Source: Luteolibacter flavescens
Lineage (GTDB): Bacteria > Verrucomicrobiota > Verrucomicrobiia > Verrucomicrobiales > Akkermansiaceae
NCBI RefSeq assembly: GCF_025950085.1
Contig: NZ_JAPDDS010000021.1
Span: forward strand, 18,383-82,382
Length of the DNA stretch: 64,000 bases
Reading direction: 5' to 3'
The position numbers and the translations under genes are program-made. The notes beneath the pieces were generated by a model. The model worked only from the letters and a program-made list of their open reading frames with translations, did no database searches and had not been told where the DNA came from. Shown piece after piece: positions 30,908-40,319 of this stretch; positions within the stretch are counted from its first letter, which is position 1; every line of letters starts with the position of its first letter.

Positions 30908-31438
30908 ATGGACCTATGGGATTCCCCGGTGAGAGTCATGTGGGACCCGGGCGGGGTGAGACTCGTCCTGGTGCCCTATGGCGCGCCGATGTGGGAGCCC
31001 GTGAAGGTGGACGGCCGTCAGGAGGTGCAGGTGACCGCCCCGGTGCGAGCCAAGGGCGTGGTGAACCTGCCGCGGGGCAACGAGTCCCATGCAATCGCTT
31101 TCGCACTCGCACGGGTGAAGGCCTCGCCGCTGGCCGCGGTGGAGGCGAATTTCACCGACGCGCTGCAGCTTCCCCGCGGGAAAGCCGACGTGCTGCTGTC
31201 CTTCGCCGGAGGCCGGCAATTCCGCGTGAAGAATTGCGCGGTGCAGAGCTGGCCTCACGACCATGAGGACCACGTCTGCCGCCAGCGGGTGAGCATCTTG
31301 GGCGGCGAGATCACGCTCGATGCCGGGAGCTACGTGGAGGGGCCGGTCTGGGGCGAGGTGCCGCCCGAGTCGCTGGGCACCGAGGACGGCGAATACCTCG
31401 TGACCGAGGATGGGGAAATCATCACCGACGAATCATGA
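30908..31438 (+). CDS. Tail-module protein of unknown function
   Basis: 176 aa. Strand-rich start (VRVMWDPGGVRLVLVPYGAPMWEPVKVDGRQEVQV) and an acidic C-terminus with a short repeat (EDGEYLVTEDGEIITDES). The EDGEYLVTEDGE pattern is common at the end of phage fibre-proximal proteins. Overlaps the tailspike start by 4 bp. Confidence 0.58.
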   Translation: MDLWDSPVRVMWDPGGVRLVLVPYGAPMWEPVKVDGRQEVQVTAPVRAKGVVNLPRGNESHAIAFALARVKASPLAAVEANFTDALQLPRGKADVLLSFAGGRQFRVKNCAVQSWPHDHEDHVCRQRVSILGGEITLDAGSYVEGPVWGEVPPESLGTEDGEYLVTEDGEIITDES

Positions 31439-33771
31439 TCATGAAGAAGCTACTACTTTCATCGTATCTGGCCCTTGCCGCGCTCGCGGCGGGCCAGACC
31501 AAGATTTCCGAACTGCCGGCGCTGACCGGCGCGGGTGCCGCTGCTACCGACGTGTTGCCGATCGTGGACGTGTCCGCAGGTGCCGCAGGCTCGAAGAAGA
31601 TCACGCTGGCCGAACTCTTCAGCGCGCCGGTGCCGTGGAACGGGGACCTGATCTCCGCGGCGAAGGGTGGCACCGGAGTGAACAACAGCGGGCGGACGAT
31701 CACGCTGGGCGGGAACCTCGTCACCAGCGGGGCGAATGCGCTCACGCTCACGACGACCGGCGCGACGAACGTGACGCTGCCGACGACCGGGACGCTGGCG
31801 ACGCAGGCGGCGGTGGACGGCAAGGCCAACACGATCGATGTCACCAAGGCCCCCTACAATGCGGTCGGGGACGGGATGCGCACGGACAACGTGGCGATCA
31901 CCTCCGGCGCCGCGGTGCTAACGAGCGCGTCGGGAGTCTTCACTCCCTACTACGTCGGCAAATACATCAGGGTCGAAAATGCCGGGCCTGGAGGCGCGGA
32001 CCTGATCACGACCATCGCCAGCTATCAATCGGCCACGCAGGTGACGCTGGCCGCCAATGCCGGGACCACGGTGCTCACGGGCGCGGCCCGCTCGGCCTTT
32101 TTCGGCACGAACAACACGGCGTCGATCCAAGCCGCGCTCGATGACGCCTACAACTCCGGTGTGGTGCGCGAGGTGTATGTGCCGCCGGGCATCTTCCTCG
32201 CGAACGTGCGGCAACGTAGCCATGTGAGGCTTGCCGGCTGCTACCGCGCCAACCTCCTGCACGGGCTGCCGACGATGGACTACCTGGCGTCGCGCCAATT
32301 GCTGCCGACGGCAATGATGCCAGCGGTCGCCACGCTGCCGGTGATCTACGGGGATGTGACCAATGGGGGAGTGTTCGGTGCGCAGATTGTCGGCATCTCG
32401 GTGGTCGGCTCGGTGAAAAGGACCGGCTACGGGATCAAGCTTGGTGAGGACTATGGCGTGTCCGGAGAATACTTCGGCAACATCCGGACGCTCATCCACC
32501 ACTGCAACACGGACGGTTTCAATATCGGGATTGCGTCAAGCAACGCGGTGGATGGTGAGATCTCGCACTGCTGGTCAAATGACTGCAACATCGCCTTCCA
32601 GATCTGGAGGCATGACGGAGTGCTGATCCGCAACTGCAGTTCCACCACGGCCATCACCACCTTCAAGGTCGGCGGCTCGAAGAATGTGGTCCTCCAGAAC
32701 GGGAACTTCAACTACATGACGACCGTCGTCGAGATGTCCGATAGCCAGCTCTCGGTGGGCACCATCAACGTCGAGGACCTGACCGGGAACTGTTTCGTCA
32801 TGAAGCAGACGGGCGACGAGGTTCACCTGTCGGTCGATTACGTCAAGGGCCTGCGCGCGACCACCGGGGTGCTGGTGCGGAACGAGATCCCGGAGGCGAC
32901 CAAGCACCAGACCTCGGTCCGCATCAATTCAAGCGCCGGGTTCGCGATCTTCGATACCGCGAACACACAGATCCCGATCGCTCTGGGCGGTCTCAACCGC
33001 ATCCGACGGTACACCGACAACACTTTCGCCACCTTGAGCCGCACCGAGAAGGTGCGGCGGGTCTATGCGAGCCTGCGGGACATGGAGGATGGCACGGTGA
33101 TCAAGGATGAGTTCATCTCGCGGCAGGCGGCGTCCCCTTACTGCGAGCTGGGGTGGATCCTGACCGGGGTTTCCGGAACGGCGAGCCTCGCCGCCGGAAA
33201 CAACCCGATCAATCCCGGGATGGTGCGCATCGCCTCCGGCAACAACACGTCGACCAACGTCGGTCGCCTGGCACTCGCGTCCGCACAGCTCCAGCCGCCC
33301 AACCAGAAATACTGGCGGATGCGGTGGAAGTTCAATCTGGAGCTCCAGACGGCGGCCGTCTTTCGGATGGGGATCTACTCGCTGGAATCCGCGGTCAAGC
33401 CGCAGAACGGCGTGGGGATCCGGGTGGACACGTCCGGCACCCCGGACACGACCGTGAAGCTGGAGCTGATCAGCGGCGGGACCTCGGTGTATGTGATCGA
33501 TACCACGGTGCCGATCGCGTCGATCTCCGCGAACTCGGAGGTGACGATCCAGAGGACCAAGGAGGGAATTTCCTGCCTCCTTTGCAACTACCAAGGTGTG
33601 CCCTACGCGCCCGAGGTGTGGTTCACTCCGACGGGCCCCAATCCGCTGCCGTCGTGGGCGGTCTACATGTCGCCGGCGGTCTACAGCGGGGTCTCAGCCA
33701 CATCGTTTTACGCTTACTCGCTGAGCAGCTTCGAGCTCGTTGAGTATCCCATCGGGGCGGAGTGGGAGTGA
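31435..33771 (+). CDS. Tailspike-like fibre with signal peptide and beta-helix region
   Basis: 778 aa (ATG 31435 or 31441). MKKLLLSSYLALAALAAG is a clear signal peptide, as in the other fibre gene. The next ~110 residues are fibre-like (KISELPALTGAGAAATDVLPIVDVSAG, TGTLATQAAVDGKAN). Residues ~135-500 show NAVGDGMRTDNVAI and AAL-DDAYNSG...YVPPGIFL, then repeated short strands with stacked Asn/Thr, the pattern of a pectate-lyase-like right-handed beta helix. The C-terminal part is lectin/jelly-roll-like in composition. Likely receptor-binding depolymerase or spike; catalytic residues not identified. Confidence 0.75.
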   Translation: MIMKKLLLSSYLALAALAAGQTKISELPALTGAGAAATDVLPIVDVSAGAAGSKKITLAELFSAPVPWNGDLISAAKGGTGVNNSGRTITLGGNLVTSGANALTLTTTGATNVTLPTTGTLATQAAVDGKANTIDVTKAPYNAVGDGMRTDNVAITSGAAVLTSASGVFTPYYVGKYIRVENAGPGGADLITTIASYQSATQVTLAANAGTTVLTGAARSAFFGTNNTASIQAALDDAYNSGVVREVYVPPGIFLANVRQRSHVRLAGCYRANLLHGLPTMDYLASRQLLPTAMMPAVATLPVIYGDVTNGGVFGAQIVGISVVGSVKRTGYGIKLGEDYGVSGEYFGNIRTLIHHCNTDGFNIGIASSNAVDGEISHCWSNDCNIAFQIWRHDGVLIRNCSSTTAITTFKVGGSKNVVLQNGNFNYMTTVVEMSDSQLSVGTINVEDLTGNCFVMKQTGDEVHLSVDYVKGLRATTGVLVRNEIPEATKHQTSVRINSSAGFAIFDTANTQIPIALGGLNRIRRYTDNTFATLSRTEKVRRVYASLRDMEDGTVIKDEFISRQAASPYCELGWILTGVSGTASLAAGNNPINPGMVRIASGNNTSTNVGRLALASAQLQPPNQKYWRMRWKFNLELQTAAVFRMGIYSLESAVKPQNGVGIRVDTSGTPDTTVKLELISGGTSVYVIDTTVPIASISANSEVTIQRTKEGISCLLCNYQGVPYAPEVWFTPTGPNPLPSWAVYMSPAVYSGVSATSFYAYSLSSFELVEYPIGAEWE

Positions 33772-33791
33772 TCATCTAACAGCTTTCACGC

Positions 33792-36299
33792 ATGGCATCC
33801 GGCAATGACAAGGACCTGAAGATCGGGATCACGGCGGACACGTCGGGAGCCGAGGCGGCGAAGCGTGCGCTGGACGACCTGAAGGAGACGGCCGGGAAGT
33901 CCGGCAAGGAGACCGCGGACGCGACGCGGAGCGTGACCGACGCGCTCAAGGAGGTGGAGGAGGCGGCGAAGGATGCCGGTAAGGCGGTCGATGCGCTGGC
34001 CGATACCGAGAAGAAGGGAGCGGAGGAATCGACCCGCGCGCTGGAGGAGAAGCTGGACGTCACCGAAGCGGTGGCCAAGGCCGAGCGCGCGCTGATGGAG
34101 ATCGAGAGCCAGCAGGCCCAGGTGAGGGAGCTGCGGGCCAACGCGAACAAGAAGGACGCGGACTCGCTGCGGATGCTGACGGACCAGCTCAATGCGTCCG
34201 AAGCCGCGATCCGCAGCAACATTGACCTCGCGCGGAGAAACCCGACGCAGGGGGGGCTGAACGCGCTGCTCGGTGCGGAGGACATCGCCGTCGGCAACCG
34301 CGGGGACCTGCAGAAGGTCATCAACGGGCTTTCGGAAAGCAATATCAACCCGATGGCCATGCCCCTGGAGGTCATGAACCGGGTGCAGGAGGGAGCGGAG
34401 GCGACCAACAAGGCCGCGGAAGCCGTGGAGAACCTTGCCGGGGCGCAGAAGGAACTCGCCCATGTCTCCGCGGATGCCGCCGACGAGCTGGCGGCCTACA
34501 ACCTCGCCTTTGACGATGCGCGGGTAGGCGGGGCGAGCGACGAGGAAGCCCAGCGGGCCGGCCGTGAGGCGGTCGAGATGATCCGCCTGCGCACCAGTGC
34601 GACCGGCGAGCTGGGCGAGCAGCAGAAGAAAACGAAGAAGGAAACCGAGGATCTCAACAACGAGACGAAGGCCTTCAGCGAGGAATCCCGGCAGATGCGC
34701 ACGCTGCTGATCGGGCAGGGTCTCGACATGGCGGCACAGGGTCTCGGCCAGCTTGCGGCCGGGCTCAAGGAAGCGTCGCAGGAGCTGCGCGAGGTCAACC
34801 CCGAGTTGGCCGAGAATGCGGAGCAAGCGGCCAAGGTGACCAACGGGCTGAGCGCGGTGGCCAGCGGGGCCGCGGCGGGGATGCTGACCTTCGGACCCAT
34901 CGGTGCGGCCGTGGGCGCGACCATCGGCTTGCTCGGACAAATGGCCCGCGCCTGGCTCGACATGGAGATCGATGCCGCGAAGGCGAACGAGAAGATCAAC
35001 GACGACCTCGAGCGGATGCGCGACCGGCTGGCGGACGTGGCGATCGAGCGTGCACGGGTAGCCAATGACAAGCACCGCGAGGCGCTGGAGAAGGACGCGG
35101 AGAGCTACCGCAAGGTCAACGTCGAGGTCGAGAAGACGATCCGGCTCGAGAAGGCCCGCCGCGATGCGAACAACGCGGTGGCGGATGCTAAGGACCGGGC
35201 GGATCTGGCGGCCATCGACGCTGATGAGTCGATTCCGGAAGCCGAGAAGATCAAGCGCCGGGCGGAGATCCGCGAGCGGGGAGAGGCCCGCCGGACGGGA
35301 GAAGAGCTGCAGAACCTGGCCGACCGGAACCGTCAGGCGGATGCGGATGCCGAGACGAAGGCCATGGCGGCGCGCTTTGCCAACACCGCCTCCCGGGATG
35401 CGGAGGACGATGTGGCCAATGCCGAAGCCGAGAAGCAAAGGCTGCTGGGCCGGGTGGCGACCCGCAATGACCTGCAATCCGCAGAAGCAGCGGCGCAGAG
35501 GGCACAGCAGGAATTCGAGACTGCTGATCGGAAGGAGACCAGCGCACACCGGGCCATCCGGGGAGTTATCTCCCCCTTTTCCGATCTCGGCCCATCAGAA
35601 AGGGATCAGGCGGCGGCGAGACTCCAGGAGGCGCTGCAGAACGTCGAAAATCTCAGGACCAGTGGCAACGTGGCCACCGAGGCGGAGGTGCTGGATCTGA
35701 AGATACTCGAGGAAACGATCCCCGGTCTGAAGAATACGGCGGCGGATCTGAAAGAGAAAGCCGCCGCGGCGGTGGAGGCTTCCAATGCGGAAGCCCGGAA
35801 TCGGGACGAGACGAAGCAACTGAGCGCCATCGAGCGGCAGGGCATCGTGGGCGCGGCCCCGCTGGACCAGCAGGCGCGGGCGACCGCGACGGCGAGCCAG
35901 GTGACCCGCGCGAACGAGCGCGCGGCGGAAGAAGCCCGCCGTGCCGAAGACCGGCAGAGGAGGGAGGAGGAGCAGGAGGCGCGGCGCGTGCAAGCGGAAG
36001 AACGGCGCGTGGCCGGGATTGGCCGGCAGGCGGAGGGCCGGAGCGAGACGATCGCGAAGTCGATCCTCAAGGACATGCCGAGGGCCGCGAAGGCGATCGA
36101 GGAAGCGGGGGATGCGGTGGAGGCCGATCCCTCGGCGGAGACCTTCGACAAACTGATCAAGATGCTGGAGATCGTGAAGGAGAAGCTGAAGAACGACGCG
36201 AAAAGGCAATTCGAATTCGGCCAGGGCATCGAGGACCTGACCCGCTGGAGGGGCGAGGCGCTCCGCACGAACGACATCCCCCACGGAAACAACCGATGA
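33792..36299 (+). CDS. Tape measure protein
   Basis: 835 aa, dominated by Ala/Glu/Lys/Arg coiled coil. A hydrophobic stretch near residues 345-390 (GLSAVASGAAAGMLTF, GPIGAAVGATIGLLGQM) provides the usual transmembrane-like segment. Length would set a tail of roughly 125 nm at 0.15 nm per residue. Located between tube and hub genes. Overlaps the hub start by 4 bp. Confidence 0.82.
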   Translation: MASGNDKDLKIGITADTSGAEAAKRALDDLKETAGKSGKETADATRSVTDALKEVEEAAKDAGKAVDALADTEKKGAEESTRALEEKLDVTEAVAKAERALMEIESQQAQVRELRANANKKDADSLRMLTDQLNASEAAIRSNIDLARRNPTQGGLNALLGAEDIAVGNRGDLQKVINGLSESNINPMAMPLEVMNRVQEGAEATNKAAEAVENLAGAQKELAHVSADAADELAAYNLAFDDARVGGASDEEAQRAGREAVEMIRLRTSATGELGEQQKKTKKETEDLNNETKAFSEESRQMRTLLIGQGLDMAAQGLGQLAAGLKEASQELREVNPELAENAEQAAKVTNGLSAVASGAAAGMLTFGPIGAAVGATIGLLGQMARAWLDMEIDAAKANEKINDDLERMRDRLADVAIERARVANDKHREALEKDAESYRKVNVEVEKTIRLEKARRDANNAVADAKDRADLAAIDADESIPEAEKIKRRAEIRERGEARRTGEELQNLADRNRQADADAETKAMAARFANTASRDAEDDVANAEAEKQRLLGRVATRNDLQSAEAAAQRAQQEFETADRKETSAHRAIRGVISPFSDLGPSERDQAAARLQEALQNVENLRTSGNVATEAEVLDLKILEETIPGLKNTAADLKEKAAAAVEASNAEARNRDETKQLSAIERQGIVGAAPLDQQARATATASQVTRANERAAEEARRAEDRQRREEEQEARRVQAEERRVAGIGRQAEGRSETIAKSILKDMPRAAKAIEEAGDAVEADPSAETFDKLIKMLEIVKEKLKNDAKRQFEFGQGIEDLTRWRGEALRTNDIPHGNNR

Positions 36300-38953
36300 G
36301 CACGAACTGGGCAATCAACGGGCAATCCCTGGCGGCGCTGGGGCTGGAATTTGCAGGCGGGACCTTCAACACCGGCACGGCGTCGATCATGACGCTGCGG
36401 CGGGTGGCGGACATGGACGAGGCCGACGTGCTGGCATGGGGCGCGGCGGTGACGCTGACGCGGGACGGAGTGCCCTTTTTCCAAGGCAAGGTGGATTCCC
36501 TGCCGACCAGTGCCACGGGCACGTCGGAGGGGCAGGACATCGAGATCGTGGACGCGTGGCAGGAGCTGGAGCAGACGACCTACAAGGAGTCATGGGGCGC
36601 GGGAGCGGGAAGCGTGATGCTGCCCGTGGCCATCCTCGGTCGCCGGGCGAACGGCAGCGCGTGCACGGATGCGGAGCAGATCCGGGAGGCGGTGGACTAC
36701 GCCGCCAGCGTGGGCGTGGCGATCCAGATGGGCAGTGTACCGGCCGGACTGCCGCTGTGGCAGACGGAGGTGCGGAACATCACCGTGGCGGAGGTGATCC
36801 GGGTCTCGCTGCGCTTCCACCCGGACTGGGTGCCGTGGATCGATCACAGCACCACGCCGCCGACGCTGAACATCACCGCGAGGTCGGCCATGGCCACGCG
36901 CACGATCGACATCGCCGGCGGTGAGGTGGAGAGCGTGAAGATCCGGCGCCGCGACGACCTGAAGCCGGATGCGGTGCAGATCCTCTACCTGAATGCGACC
37001 ATCATCGACGGCACCACCTTCCGCGACTGGATCGAGGACCGCTTCCCCGAGGCGGGGCCGTCCGCGGGCCCGAGGGTGATTTCCAACGTCATCGAGCTGG
37101 CCGGCGCGCAGATGCAATTCCAGAAGCAGCGCGTGCAGACGCGTCCGCTGCCGGGCAACCACGGCGAGATGCGGACGTGGCTGGAGGCGAAGTATCCCCA
37201 GCTCAAGGCACTGCCGCCGGGAGACTGGATCGTGCGGCAGACGGCGGAGGTAACGCTGATCCCCCCGGAGGAGGATGAGAAGCTGCCCGCGCCAATCAAT
37301 CCCCGGGCCCGGCGAATCACCGTGACCGAGGTGGAGGACCTGCCGCGCGAGCTCGTGGCCGGCTCGATCGAGGACTGGATGCGGCGGAAGACCGGCATGG
37401 TGCACGTGCCCTTCAAGGTGCATATCAACCCGGCGGCCAGCGCGGCCTCGAAGAAGATCCTCGAGCCGCTGGCGTCGATGGAGGGGCTGTCCGTGCGGGC
37501 CACGAATGCCATCACCAAGATCTACAAGGGCATCACCCAGTGGGTGGACGGGGAGACGGCCCCGGCGGGCATCGCCGAGGCGGTCTACAACAGCCTGTCA
37601 GCGTACCAGTTCGAGGGCAGCATCACGACCGTTTCCGAGGACGTGAGCGCCCTGCGTTTCCACGGGTGCAAGATCAGCGTGGCCGGCGGCAAGGCCGAGT
37701 GGGCGGGCATGGGTGCGATGGTGCATTCCGTGAGCTTCGATATTGCCAAGGGCGCGATGACCATCGGGCTGGGCCCGGCCCCCTTCGCCGCGGCGCAGGA
37801 CATCATGGACCTGAAGCGGATGCTGCGCGGCCGTGGCGTGACGTGGATGAGCGAGGCGGAGCGCACGTCGAACGAGCTCGGCGCGGAGGGCGAGCCGGGC
37901 AGCAAGGGCGACACCGTGACCGGCTTCGACATCCCGGAGACCCAGCCGGACTACGTGGCGGGGATCCGCTACTCCTCGACCATCGCGCCGGCGAACATCC
38001 GGCACGACGGCAGCGGGTGGAAGGTGACTTTCACGTCCGCGAAGCTGTGGGAGCACTCTCTCAAGAACATTGGCAAGCCGCACGACATCGCGGCAGGATC
38101 CGGCGTGCTGAGCGCGACCCCGCCGCCCGAGCTGCCGCTGAGCAACGGGGCGAACGAGGTGTGGCTGAAATACCAGCTCGACCCGCTCGGCGAGGTCTCC
38201 GACGGCGTGGCGCTGACCATCGGCGCGCAGCCGTCACCGACCCAACTGCAGCCCAAGCGCCCGAACGGGGGCAACGTGCCCGGCGTGGTGACCCAGAAGA
38301 TCGGCACCATCACCGTGACCGATGCGAACACCGCCCCGACGTGGCGGCCGGAATGCACGTCCACGAAGGTGGATCATATGCTGCCGGTGATCGAGGATGC
38401 TGACGCCGACGGCCAGTCGCTCTATCACGAGTGGGGGGACGGTAAGGACAAGTTCAAGATGGTCCGGAACGCGGATCCTGACCCGGCCACGAGCGAGGAG
38501 TCATCGGATGGCGAACCGATCCTGAATGAGGAGCCTGCACCCTACTCCAAGAACATCATTTTTGCACGGATCGCGCAGCGCGCGACCGATCCGCAGGTCA
38601 AGGTGAAGTCGGTGGGATCGGGCCCGAAGCGGAAACTGGTGCTGGAAGGAAACAGCATCGACGCCGCCCTTTCCGGCTATATCAAGAACCTCAACATCAA
38701 GGATGGCATGTTCCTCTCCGCCGAGGCAGATGATGGCCCACATGTGGGAGGGTGGTGGGGGACAGTCACATGGGTTTTCCTTTCCATGGGATCACCCAGC
38801 GACTACAACTCATTGAAGCTTCGGTGGGAAGCTGGTCGGCTTGTGAATGTCTACCTCGCGCTTTCGGAGAGCCCGGAAGTAGAGCAACCAGGGACGGAAG
38901 AGGTGCAAGGCAACGTCTACTGGAACTCCATGGACAGCTACGTCCCTTCATAG
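36296..38953 (+). CDS. Tail tip / baseplate hub-like protein
   Basis: 885 aa. The N-terminal ~400 residues (WAINGQSLAALGLEFAGGTFNTGTASIMTLRR, DVLAWGAAVTLTRDGVPFFQGKV, VAEVIRVSLRFHPDWVPWIDHS) have the strand-rich hub-domain pattern of gpD/gp27-like proteins. The C-terminal half is a beta-rich fibre-like extension. It is the last structural gene and follows the tape measure directly, as distal tail proteins do. Confidence 0.7.
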   Translation: MSTNWAINGQSLAALGLEFAGGTFNTGTASIMTLRRVADMDEADVLAWGAAVTLTRDGVPFFQGKVDSLPTSATGTSEGQDIEIVDAWQELEQTTYKESWGAGAGSVMLPVAILGRRANGSACTDAEQIREAVDYAASVGVAIQMGSVPAGLPLWQTEVRNITVAEVIRVSLRFHPDWVPWIDHSTTPPTLNITARSAMATRTIDIAGGEVESVKIRRRDDLKPDAVQILYLNATIIDGTTFRDWIEDRFPEAGPSAGPRVISNVIELAGAQMQFQKQRVQTRPLPGNHGEMRTWLEAKYPQLKALPPGDWIVRQTAEVTLIPPEEDEKLPAPINPRARRITVTEVEDLPRELVAGSIEDWMRRKTGMVHVPFKVHINPAASAASKKILEPLASMEGLSVRATNAITKIYKGITQWVDGETAPAGIAEAVYNSLSAYQFEGSITTVSEDVSALRFHGCKISVAGGKAEWAGMGAMVHSVSFDIAKGAMTIGLGPAPFAAAQDIMDLKRMLRGRGVTWMSEAERTSNELGAEGEPGSKGDTVTGFDIPETQPDYVAGIRYSSTIAPANIRHDGSGWKVTFTSAKLWEHSLKNIGKPHDIAAGSGVLSATPPPELPLSNGANEVWLKYQLDPLGEVSDGVALTIGAQPSPTQLQPKRPNGGNVPGVVTQKIGTITVTDANTAPTWRPECTSTKVDHMLPVIEDADADGQSLYHEWGDGKDKFKMVRNADPDPATSEESSDGEPILNEEPAPYSKNIIFARIAQRATDPQVKVKSVGSGPKRKLVLEGNSIDAALSGYIKNLNIKDGMFLSAEADDGPHVGGWWGTVTWVFLSMGSPSDYNSLKLRWEAGRLVNVYLALSESPEVEQPGTEEVQGNVYWNSMDSYVPS

Positions 38954-38964
38954 CCCTAATGTGA

Positions 38965-39546
38965 TCACTCGTAGGCGAACCTCTCGAACGGCTTCTGGCT
39001 CGCGGACACCGCGGTCCAGATGGTCGTTCCGGCGGGCCTCATGCCGATAACGTAGCCCTTGTATTCCGGCTTCTCCTTGAGCTTCCACTCTTTGAATTCC
39101 ATCTCGAAATCCACCGAGCCGTCCGCGCTCAGTTTCTTGGTCTCCTTGGCGTAGACGGCAATTTTGCCGCTCTTCGGGGCTAGCCAGAAGACGGTGACCT
39201 CGAAATCGCGGGCGTGAACCTTCGACAAGGTGGCCTGCACCTTCCGGATATCGTAGTCGGACTTCTTCTTCTCATTGCTGCTGAGGGAGACCGTCCGTGC
39301 CAGCATCTCGGGCTCCGGCCACACCTCCGCCTTGGTGATGTATTCCTGATCGGCCTCCGACAGCTCGGCGACCTTCAGGGTCACGCGCTTGGCGTTCTTG
39401 AGCAGCACGACGGCCGTCTTGTCGGTCTTTTCCACCAGGGTTCCCTCGATCTTCCGGCCCTTGGCATCGGTCCAGGTGCGCGGGGACTCCGCCGCGCCGG
39501 CGGCCACGGAGAGGAGCAGGGACAGGGCGAGGAGGGCGGATTTCAT
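38965..39546 (-). CDS. Secreted SHD1-domain-like protein (prophage cargo)
   Basis: 193 aa from ATG 39546. Signal peptide MKSALLALSLLLSVAAGAA, then RTWTDAKGRKIEGTLVEKTDKTAVVLLKNAKRVTLKVAELSEADQEYI. That is the SHD1-like small beta domain frequent in Planctomycetes and Verrucomicrobia secretomes. The C-terminal half is unassigned. Host-type architecture in a phage genome, transcribed opposite to the tail genes, marks it as a probable lysogenic-conversion gene acquired from the host lineage. Confidence 0.75.
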   Translation of the reverse strand: MKSALLALSLLLSVAAGAAESPRTWTDAKGRKIEGTLVEKTDKTAVVLLKNAKRVTLKVAELSEADQEYITKAEVWPEPEMLARTVSLSSNEKKKSDYDIRKVQATLSKVHARDFEVTVFWLAPKSGKIAVYAKETKKLSADGSVDFEMEFKEWKLKEKPEYKGYVIGMRPAGTTIWTAVSASQKPFERFAYE

Positions 39547-39660
39547 GGGCGAGGCAGATAGCATGTCCACCAGGGCAGTCCAATCCTAAACGAGCGGGCG
39601 GGGATACCTACGCGTATTAGTTATTGTGGCCTGTCAGATAGTTATGTTAATCCCGCGGCG

Positions 39661-39858
39661 ATGAAATTCCTCCCCTTGATTTGTCTCGTCCTCGGCAGTT
39701 GTGCCGCTCCGCTGGCCCGCACCACCACGCAGGTCTCTTCCTGCTGCAGCGATCACTCCAGTGCATCGTGCTCCCCGACGGGCACCTGCACCGCGTGCAA
39801 GAACTGTAGCTCCTGCAAGCACTGCAAAGCAGGCGGCACGTGCAGCGTCTGCCGCTGA
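39661..39858 (+). CDS. Cys-rich small lipoprotein (prophage cargo)
   Basis: 65 aa. Signal sequence with lipobox LGSC (MKFLPLICLVLGSC), so Cys14 is the likely lipidation site. The mature peptide holds a dozen Cys in CC, CxxC and CxxCxxC arrangements (CTACKNCSSCKHCKAGGTCSVC). This suggests metal binding or a disulfide-rich surface knot. Followed immediately by a strong terminator (39878-39916), so it is an independent transcription unit expressed in the lysogen. Function unknown. Confidence 0.75.
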   Translation: MKFLPLICLVLGSCAAPLARTTTQVSSCCSDHSSASCSPTGTCTACKNCSSCKHCKAGGTCSVCR

Positions 39859-39877
39859 GCCGACCCCGCTTCCCACC

Positions 39878-39916
39878 GGCGAACCTGTAAGCCAGCCTTA
39901 CAGGTTCGCCTTTTTT
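39878..39916 (+). terminator. Rho-independent terminator after Cys-rich lipoprotein
   Basis: Perfect 14-bp stem (39878-39891 with 39897-39910), 5-nt loop CCAGC, followed by six T (39911-39916). Confidence 0.93.
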
Positions 39917-39950
39917 GTGCCCGGCTTGACGGACCGGGTAACGTGTTCGG

Positions 39951-40319
39951 GTGAACAATGCTCCCCCATTGGTCTGGAGAACGGCGGAGGCGCGGCACGG
40001 GCCCGCGTGGATCGGCACTTCCGACGGCGGCTTGCCGGCGGGGTGGCGCGTGACCGTGCGGGGATTTTCCGAGGGTGGAATGACGGCCGCCATCGAGGCC
40101 GGATGGTATGAGGGACGGATCTACACGCACCACCTCGACTTCGGGATCGAGCTGCAGACCCGCCGGGGGCGATGGCTCCCGGACTCCCACAGGCTGGCCC
40201 AGCGCTGGCTGTGGCGGGTGCGAAGGTCGCTGAATGCCGGCATGGCCCCGCCCGGAGCCGCGGGACTCACCCTCGCCCGGGTGGATGAGATCCTGGTGCG
40301 GTGGCAGAAGCCGCCCTAA
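39951..40319 (+). CDS. Hypothetical protein near the right end
   Basis: 122 aa with GTG start. Arg/Trp-rich (GWRVTVRGFSEGGMTAAIEAGWYEG, HRLAQRWLWRVRRSLNAG). No family recognised. Ends 4 bp into the integrase 3' end (convergent). It begins after the terminator at 39916, so it would need its own promoter. Coding likely but not proven. Confidence 0.5.
   Translation: MNNAPPLVWRTAEARHGPAWIGTSDGGLPAGWRVTVRGFSEGGMTAAIEAGWYEGRIYTHHLDFGIELQTRRGRWLPDSHRLAQRWLWRVRRSLNAGMAPPGAAGLTLARVDEILVRWQKPP

Noticed and set aside
33786..35549. Minus-strand frame of 587 codons opposite the tape measure gene
   Set aside because: Mirror of the Ala/Glu/Lys-rich coding strand; the tape measure on the plus strand fits order and composition.
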